A DNA stretch of 64,000 nucleotides from Fibrella rubiginis (lineage in GTDB: Bacteria > Bacteroidota > Bacteroidia > Cytophagales > Spirosomataceae): positions 186,001 to 250,000 of the forward strand of contig NZ_JAFMYV010000011.1 of NCBI RefSeq assembly GCF_017353185.1, written 5' to 3'. The stretch's first letter is position 1; each line of letters begins with the position of its first letter. Made by a program: the position numbers and the translations under genes. Of the stretch, positions 58,498 to 64,000 are shown piece after piece. The notes under the pieces were generated by a model. That model searched no databases. It saw only the letters and a list, made by a program, of their open reading frames with translations, and was not told the DNA's origin.

Positions 58498-61400
58498 ATG
58501 ACCCCCACTTTAGCTTCTTTTGCCCGTCGATCTCTGACGCTGCTTCTTGGCGTTTTGCTATCAGGTTACGCTGTAGCTCAGGCCACTGATGAGACCCTGT
58601 TGCTACGGCAACCCAGCCTGTCTAAAACCCACATAGCCTTTAGCTACGGTGGCGACCTCTGGGTAGCCAACCGCGACGGGTCGCAGCCCCGCCGCCTCAC
58701 GGTGGCCCCCGGTCCCGAAACCGGTCCCTTGTTTTCGCCCGATGGGCAGCAGATTGCCTTCACTGCTACCTACGACGGCAATACCGACGTGTATGTGGTT
58801 GGCCTGAATGGCGGCATGCCTCGTCGCCTGACGTTCCACCCCAGCGCCGACGCAGTCAAGGGCTGGTCGGCCGATGGGCAGCGGGTCTTGTTTGTGTCCA
58901 ATGCGCAGTCGGCGGTGGCGCGGTCGCCCAAGCTGTTTACCGTGTCGCTCAACGCCGAACTACCACAGGCCCTCCCTGTGCCGATGACGGGCAACTGGGC
59001 CAAACTATCGCCCGACGGCAAGGAACTGGCCTACAGCATCATCACCGACGCTTTCGGTACCTGGAAGCGCTACCGGGGCGGCATGACCACGCCTATCCGG
59101 CTGCTGAACCTACAAACACTTGATTTTGAGCTTATTCCGCACGAGAACGCGTCGGATGTGCAGCCTGTGTACGTAGGCAACACGGTCTATTTTCTCTCAG
59201 ACCGTAACCGGACCATGAACGTCTTTGCCTACGACCGCGCCACTAAACAGGTACGACAGGTGACAAAGCACGATGATTTCGACGTAAAAAACCTGGGCAC
59301 AGACGGGCAGCAACTGGTCTATGAACAGGCCGGGCGGCTGCACATGCTGGAGCCTGCAACCGGGCAAACACAGACCCTGCGCATTGCCATTCAGCCCGAT
59401 ATGCTCACGATGCGGCCCAGCTGGAAGCCCGTTGGCAGCATGGTTCGGGCCATGCACCTCTCACCCACGGGCGTGCGGGCGGTGGTGGAAGCCCGCGGCG
59501 ACATTTATACGCTACCCTCGAAAAAAGGCGATTGGCGCAATCTTACCGGCAGCGATGGTGCCCACGACCGCAACCCGCTGTGGTCGCCCGACGGTAGCCG
59601 CATTGCCTACGTGTCTGACCAATCGGGCGAATACCAGTTGATGCTCCGCGATGCCAAAGGCGACAAACCGTCTGAAGCCATTTCGCTGGGCGACCCCTCG
59701 TTTTATACCCTCGACAAATGGTCGCCCGACGGAAAGAAGCTGCTTTATCAGGACAAGAAGCTGAACCTCTGGTACATGGACATGACCACGCGCAAGCCCG
59801 TTAAAATCACCACCGATACCTATGGTCCCAATTCAAGCATCGAAGCCGATTGGTCGCCGGACTCGAAATGGGTAGCTTTTTCGCGGAAAATGGATAACTA
59901 CCTCAACCGCGTTCACCTCTATGAACTGGCGTCGGGTACCACCACGCCCGTAACCGACGGGGCCAGCCATACCGACGGTCTGGCGTTTAGTCGCGACGGT
60001 AAGTACCTGATGTTCACGGCCAGTACCAACGTAGGTGCTTCTTTTGCGTGGCTCGATATGGCTGGGCTTGACCGGCGCGGCCTGGTTACGCAGAGTATTT
60101 ATGCCGTGGTGCTCAACGCCAAAGACCCCAGCCCGTTTTCGCCCGAATCGGACGAGGAAAAGGGAAGCGATACCCCCGCCAAACCCGCCGGCGACACCAC
60201 GCTGAAAGCATCGAAAGCCAAAACCGCTACCCTTGCGGCACCCACCTCGGCCACAACCAGTGCGGTGGTAAACGTGCCCCGCACGGTGATCGATCTACCC
60301 AATATTGGTCAGCGGATTGTGGCCCTGCCGGTGCCAGCAGGCAGTATGGGCAAACTGACGGCCGCCGACGGTAGCAAACTCTTCTACGTTGGCTACACCC
60401 CCGCCGCCGCCAAACCGAGCCTCTACCGGTTCGATTTTAAAGAGCGCAAAAACGAGCTGCTGATGCCCGAAGTGGCTGATTATGTGGTCTCTGCCGATGG
60501 CAAAAAACTGCTCTACATGGCCGGCACAGACAAATACGGCATCATCGACGTGACGGGTAAACCCGCTCCCGGCGACGGCAAAGTAGACATGACGTCGTTG
60601 CAGGCCCTTATTGACCCCCGCCACGAATGGGCGCAGATGGTGAACGAGTTCTGGCGCATTGAGCGCGATTATTTCTACATGCCCAACTACCACGGGGCCG
60701 ACTGGCAGGCGGTGAAAACCAAATATGCTCCCTTCCTGCCCCACGTAGCGCACCGCGCCGACCTGAACTACCTTATCGGCGAGATGATGGGCGAAATGGT
60801 GGTGGGGCATAACTACGTGCGCGGCGGCGACATTCCCGACAGCAAACCCGTTCCCGTTGGCATGCTGGGTGCTGACTATGAATTGGTTAACGGAAAATAC
60901 CGGTTCAAAAAAGTGTTTAACGGCGAAAACTGGAACCCCTCCCTCCGTGCGCCCCTCACCGAACCGGGTGTGGGCGTACAGGCAGGCGACTACCTGCTGG
61001 CCATCAACGGGCGGCCCCTGTCGGCCACCGACAATGTGTATCAATTTCTCGAAAACACCGTAGATCGGCAAATGACGCTGACCGTTGGATCCAACCCCAC
61101 CGGGGTGGGCAGTCGGCAGGTGACGGTAGTACCTATTGCCGAAGAAACTGGCCTCCGGTTGATGGATTGGGTGGAGGGCAACCGCCGCAAGGTGAGCGCG
61201 GCCACGGGTGGCAAAGTAGCCTATGTGTATTTGCCCAACACAGGTCAGCAGGGCTATGACTACTTCAACCGCTACTATTTCAGTCAGGTCGATAAGCAGG
61301 CCGTGATTGTCGACGAGCGGTTCAACGGCGGCGGCTTTGTGGCCGACTACGTGGTCGATATGCTAAACCGGCCACTGCTCAGCTACTGGTCGTCGCGGGA

Positions 61401-61818
61401 AGGCAAGCCATTTACCAGCCCTGCCGCGTCAATCTACGGGCCGAAAGTGATGCTGGTGAACGAATATGCCGGGTCGGGTGGTGATGCGCTACCTGCGTTT
61501 TTCCGCCGCCGGGGTTTGGGCACGATCATCGGCAAACGCACCTGGGGCGGTCTGGTGGGCATTTCGGGTTACCCTACACTAATGGACGGCGGCTCGGTGA
61601 CGTCACCGAGCTTTGGTATCTACAGCCCCGACGGAAAATGGGAAATTGAAAACGCCGGCGTGGCTCCCGACATTGAGGTGGAGATGTTGCCCAAACTAAG
61701 CCAGAACGGTGCCGACCCCCAACTGGAAAAAGCCATCGAGGTAGTGCAGGCCCAACTCCAGAAAGCCCCTGTGGCCGGACTCCCCGCCCCCAAGCCAGAC
61801 CGGAGAGCGGTGGAATAA
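58498..61818 (+). CDS. Tricorn-like protease with S41 C-terminal domain
   Basis: 1106 aa from the ATG at 58498 (a GTG two codons earlier also reads in frame). Signal peptide to about AVAQ. N-terminal six- and seven-bladed WD40-like PD40 propellers (~40-650: repeats such as LTVAPGPETGPLFSPDGQQIAFTA), a helical C1-like region with a His (RDYFYMPNYHGADW), a PDZ domain (~810-890: GVGVQAGDYLLAINGRPLS), and an S41 core with catalytic Ser in NEYAGSGGDALPAFFRRRG. Tricorn-type proteases degrade oligopeptides; this exported version is typical for Bacteroidota. Its stop codon is in the outer edge of hairpin H. Confidence 0.94.
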   Translation: MTPTLASFARRSLTLLLGVLLSGYAVAQATDETLLLRQPSLSKTHIAFSYGGDLWVANRDGSQPRRLTVAPGPETGPLFSPDGQQIAFTATYDGNTDVYVVGLNGGMPRRLTFHPSADAVKGWSADGQRVLFVSNAQSAVARSPKLFTVSLNAELPQALPVPMTGNWAKLSPDGKELAYSIITDAFGTWKRYRGGMTTPIRLLNLQTLDFELIPHENASDVQPVYVGNTVYFLSDRNRTMNVFAYDRATKQVRQVTKHDDFDVKNLGTDGQQLVYEQAGRLHMLEPATGQTQTLRIAIQPDMLTMRPSWKPVGSMVRAMHLSPTGVRAVVEARGDIYTLPSKKGDWRNLTGSDGAHDRNPLWSPDGSRIAYVSDQSGEYQLMLRDAKGDKPSEAISLGDPSFYTLDKWSPDGKKLLYQDKKLNLWYMDMTTRKPVKITTDTYGPNSSIEADWSPDSKWVAFSRKMDNYLNRVHLYELASGTTTPVTDGASHTDGLAFSRDGKYLMFTASTNVGASFAWLDMAGLDRRGLVTQSIYAVVLNAKDPSPFSPESDEEKGSDTPAKPAGDTTLKASKAKTATLAAPTSATTSAVVNVPRTVIDLPNIGQRIVALPVPAGSMGKLTAADGSKLFYVGYTPAAAKPSLYRFDFKERKNELLMPEVADYVVSADGKKLLYMAGTDKYGIIDVTGKPAPGDGKVDMTSLQALIDPRHEWAQMVNEFWRIERDYFYMPNYHGADWQAVKTKYAPFLPHVAHRADLNYLIGEMMGEMVVGHNYVRGGDIPDSKPVPVGMLGADYELVNGKYRFKKVFNGENWNPSLRAPLTEPGVGVQAGDYLLAINGRPLSATDNVYQFLENTVDRQMTLTVGSNPTGVGSRQVTVVPIAEETGLRLMDWVEGNRRKVSAATGGKVAYVYLPNTGQQGYDYFNRYYFSQVDKQAVIVDERFNGGGFVADYVVDMLNRPLLSYWSSREGKPFTSPAASIYGPKVMLVNEYAGSGGDALPAFFRRRGLGTIIGKRTWGGLVGISGYPTLMDGGSVTSPSFGIYSPDGKWEIENAGVAPDIEVEMLPKLSQNGADPQLEKAIEVVQAQLQKAPVAGLPAPKPDRRAVE

Positions 61819-61944
61819 AAGGGATTTTGGATTGCGGATTTGGGATTTCGGATTGTTGCTTACGCCCCCGACTGGAACCTGCGCTACATACGTTCGCGCC
61901 AGCAACAATCCGAAATCCCAAATCCGCAATCCAAAATCCCTTTT
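61817..61944. repeat. Heptamer hairpin H (44-bp perfect arms)
   Basis: Arms 61817-61860 and 61901-61944 are exact reverse complements with a 40-nt loop. After AAAAG come five words of the form GGATTNN in strict 7-nt phase, starting GGATTTT-GGATTGC, then GTTGCTTACGCC toward the loop (core). The element fills exactly the space between two convergent genes: the plus-strand stop ends at 61818 and the minus-strand stop starts at 61944, both overlapping the arms. Confidence 0.95.
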
Positions 61945-63209
61945 CACAGCCTCACCCCCAGCACCCGGATTGGTCTGCGTTCGAAATGGGTTTTCACGAA
62001 GCGGTTTTTGCGGGGGCTGTAGCGGTAATAATACTTGCCGACGCGGACGAATGTGCCCCTGGAGACCTGGCTGGGTTCGACATCGTCGTCCAGCGTATGC
62101 ACCGAACCACCGGTTTGTCGGGCTATCTGGTATTGATCGTCCTGGAAAGCATGAGCATTATTGAGGGGCGGGCCACAGGCAATGACGTGAACAGGCTTGG
62201 TCAGGCCGGGCAGCAGGGGCATATCTTTCACGCCGCTGCCATTGTCGGCCAGCAAGATCAGGTGTCTGCTTTCGGGAAAGGTGCGTTGCGCATAGCGTAG
62301 CGCTTCAACTACGTTCTCGTCGCTGTTGCGGTTGTTCTGCGTGTTGCGGGCTGCCGCCAGCAGAGTGGGCAGCGCCGCACGGGGGTCCCGTTCACGAGTG
62401 GTGAAAAACGCACCCGGTGGGCCATTGAGGCGGGTTTCCTGCCCCAGGCTGTCGCAGTCGGTGAAGAAGACCACACCCCGTACCTGCGGGTTTTTGGCGT
62501 TGCGCCGAAACCAGGCATAAATCTGGGCGGCGTAGGGGTCCATACTAGTAGTTAAGTCGCAGACAATAACCGAGTTGGGCCATTGCCGAAGGTTACGCGA
62601 CAACGCAGCAAACACCGTCGAATCGGCTTCAATAACCCCGGAAAGCAATTTGTCTTCCAGCGCCTGTTCAGGCGGCGACAAGGTTCGGTGAGCTACAGTT
62701 GGCCATTCGTGTGCTGCCGTTTTCACCATCCGAACACCAGTTATCTGCCCAACGTCGGCTGCAACGTAGGTTTCTTTTACCGCTATTTTTTCGGGCAGAT
62801 TGGGTTGTTCAGGCTGTACCGAAACATCGGTATCAACTACGCGCCTCACCGTTTGGCGACGGATCACAACGGCCTTTGATACCGGTACTTTTTGAGGCAC
62901 ACTGACTGTTGCTACAGGTAGTGAATGGTCAGGAATTAATGTTCGTTCAGGAACCGAAACGGGCTTTTTCAGGACTACAGGGCTTATTTCCGGCCGTTTG
63001 CCAATTAACCCATACCAACCCAGGCCACCCAGCAGCCCAATCAATACCAGTGTCCAGAACCAGACCAGGGGCCGTTGTCGGTGCGGAAACAGTCGGGGAC
63101 GAAGCAGCCGCCAGTCAACGGTTAGCTCGTCGATATCAATGTTGGGTTCGTAGTCGTCGAGCAACCGCCGCATCCGGTCGTTAAGGGGCTTATCGTTTAG
63201 CTCGTTCAT
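61944..63209 (-). CDS. Membrane protein with vWA domain, ECF-linked
   Basis: 421 aa. The N-terminal ~50 residues are acidic/cytoplasmic (MNELNDKPLNDRMRRLLDDY), one membrane helix follows at about 50-70 (LVWFWTLVLIGLLGGLGWY), and after a Pro-rich linker the C-terminal ~230 residues form a von Willebrand A domain with MIDAS DLTTSM. The gene overlaps the upstream ECF sigma gene by 20 nt. The layout, sigma then a single-pass protein, is that of sigma/anti-sigma pairs, so a role as membrane-bound anti-sigma or sensor is inferred. No zinc-binding anti-sigma motif is visible. Confidence 0.78.
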   Translation of the reverse strand: MNELNDKPLNDRMRRLLDDYEPNIDIDELTVDWRLLRPRLFPHRQRPLVWFWTLVLIGLLGGLGWYGLIGKRPEISPVVLKKPVSVPERTLIPDHSLPVATVSVPQKVPVSKAVVIRRQTVRRVVDTDVSVQPEQPNLPEKIAVKETYVAADVGQITGVRMVKTAAHEWPTVAHRTLSPPEQALEDKLLSGVIEADSTVFAALSRNLRQWPNSVIVCDLTTSMDPYAAQIYAWFRRNAKNPQVRGVVFFTDCDSLGQETRLNGPPGAFFTTRERDPRAALPTLLAAARNTQNNRNSDENVVEALRYAQRTFPESRHLILLADNGSGVKDMPLLPGLTKPVHVIACGPPLNNAHAFQDDQYQIARQTGGSVHTLDDDVEPSQVSRGTFVRVGKYYYRYSPRKNRFVKTHFERRPIRVLGVRL

Positions 63210-63762
63210 GGCTTAGGTTCGTTTGAGAAGCCAGGGCGCGGCGTAGCAGTCGGTTGGCTTCGGTGAGGTGGGCGCGGGAGGTGCTTTCGGTGATGTGGAG
63301 TTGTTCGGCAATGTCACGGTGGGCGTAGCCGTCCAGCACGTTCAGGCTGAACACCATGCGGTAGGCCGGGGGCAGCGTGTGCAGCACCGCCAGGATATGA
63401 TCGGCAGATAATTGCGCCAAAATAGCCTCGTCGTTCTGATACGGCTCGGCCACCGTTTGTTCAATCTGTTCGGTCGACACGGTGGTAGGAAGCTTCTTTT
63501 TTCGGTAATGGTCAATAGCCGTGTTGACCATGATTTTTCGCAGCCACGGCTTCACTGACGCTTCATTTTTAAGGTCGCTTATTCGACCAAAAGCCTTCAG
63601 GAAACCGTCGTTGAGTAGTTCGCGGGCATCTTCGCGGTCGTTGGCATAGGCCAGGCAAACCGACAGCGCGTACCCGTAGAACCGGGCGTAGAACGCACTC
63701 ATAGCCGCCTCCTGCCGACGGCGACACCCTTCAATCAGGCTGGATGTGGTTGCGTTAGTCAC
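63190..63762 (-). CDS. ECF-type sigma-70 factor
   Basis: 190 aa from a GTG at 63762, supported because the region 2.1 block LIEGCRRRQEAAMSAFYARF would be lost if a later Met were used. Region 2 continues with CLAYANDREDARELLNDGFLKAF, and region 4 is the HTH block MVFSLNVLDGYAHRDIAEQLHI then SRAHLTEANRLLRRAL. The family is the Bacteroidota ECF group without a carboxyl extension. The GTG overlaps the stop of the upstream partial gene, pointing to coupled translation. Confidence 0.93.
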   Translation of the reverse strand: MTNATTSSLIEGCRRRQEAAMSAFYARFYGYALSVCLAYANDREDARELLNDGFLKAFGRISDLKNEASVKPWLRKIMVNTAIDHYRKKKLPTTVSTEQIEQTVAEPYQNDEAILAQLSADHILAVLHTLPPAYRMVFSLNVLDGYAHRDIAEQLHITESTSRAHLTEANRLLRRALASQTNLSHERAKR

Positions 63763-64000
63763 AAGCGCCGTCGTAAGTATAGGTCTGCGTGTTCTTGCGA
63801 ATGCGGGGTGTTGGTGGCACGGGGTAGCTGTTACGCTGGGTATCCGTTGTTTCTGCCAACTGCGTATATCCTGCTCCCGTCAGCTTATACTGCGTCTGGG
63901 CATCGCTGGTTAGGTAGAAGGTAGAGGTATTCAGATCATAACGCCAGTATGTTTTATAACTAGCCCATGCTGCTCTTTCCCCGTTTGGATTTGTTATGAT
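63755..64000 (-). CDS. Partial hypothetical protein, C-terminal end
   Basis: The minus-strand frame is open from the right edge (codon at 64000) to TAA at 63757-63755, giving 81 residues of a larger protein. Visible parts include RAAWASYKTYWRYDLNTSTF, then YKLTGAGYTQLAETTD and a tail PRIRKNTQTYTYDGACD. It is Tyr/Thr-rich, may be extracellular, and is not recognised. Its stop overlaps the sigma-factor start in the sequence GTGACTAA, so the two genes are probably in one operon. Confidence 0.6.
   Translation of the reverse strand: MITNPNGERAAWASYKTYWRYDLNTSTFYLTSDAQTQYKLTGAGYTQLAETTDTQRNSYPVPPTPRIRKNTQTYTYDGACD

Noticed and set aside
10203-61944. Hairpins as classical insertion sequences or MITEs
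   Set aside because: No transposase, no terminal repeats separate from the stem, and no target-site duplications could be recognised by eye; the 7-nt structure is not that of known MITEs.
1-64000. CRISPR array, tRNA or rRNA genes
   Set aside because: No regularly spaced direct repeats, cloverleaf-like segments or rRNA-like stretches were seen in the gene-free DNA.

Overview
The window comes from a member of the Bacteroidota, most probably the Cytophagales (a Spirosoma-like relative; inference). Reasons: SusC/SusD pairs with DUF1735 lipoproteins, a type IX secretion sorting domain, LytTR and 7TMR-DISM signalling genes, ECF sigma factors, and promoters of the Bacteroidota type (TTTG, about 20 nt, TAnnTTTG). 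I found no rRNA, tRNA, CRISPR array, transposase or phage genes.

Layout. 1-8.5 kb: two paralogous SusC-SusD-DUF1735 uptake operons facing each other across a 66-bp perfect palindrome. 8.7-13.5 kb: a GH130 and GT4 carbohydrate pair and a T9SS cargo protein. 13.6-17.6 kb: an O-methyltransferase, MltD-like transglycosylase, DUF3109 operon. 17.8-23.9 kb: a class I lanthipeptide-like locus on the minus strand (LytTR regulator, LytS-type kinase, an untracked 45-aa precursor candidate, a degenerate receiver protein, a LanB dehydratase) plus a 55-aa Cys/Lys protein opposite. 24-31 kb: housekeeping genes hemW, mtgA, rsmA, mgtE, a metallo-hydrolase and a YbjQ-like protein, with an AT-rich acyltransferase between them. 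31.2-32.4 kb: a protein with a Ulp1/YopJ-like His-Asp-Gln-Cys signature. 33-42.3 kb: two sensor kinases with nearly identical C-terminal halves, one NarL-type regulator, and two divergent promoter regions built symmetrically around the same 18-bp palindrome. 42.3-64 kb: AAA+ ATPase, IPT/TIG protein, haloperoxidase-like PAP2 enzyme, esterase, coaX, SPFH, lysS, cold-shock protein, GMC oxidoreductase pair, tricorn-like protease, and a vWA/ECF sigma pair.

The most unusual structure is a family of about ten long inverted repeats placed exactly in gene gaps (10.2, 13.8, 32.4, 43.9, 46.1, 48.8, 50.9, 53.8, 54.8 and 61.8 kb). Their arms, up to 61 bp and often perfect, are built from degenerate tandem 7-nt words. 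The words differ between loci, but most elements share a loop-proximal core like GTTGGCTGACGC. Several arms contain the stop codons of the genes beside them, and one differs from its partner arm by exactly one heptamer.

Other strong observations are the lanthipeptide-like locus with its pseudo-receiver and leader hairpin, and the symmetric operator/promoter unit shared by the two kinase loci.
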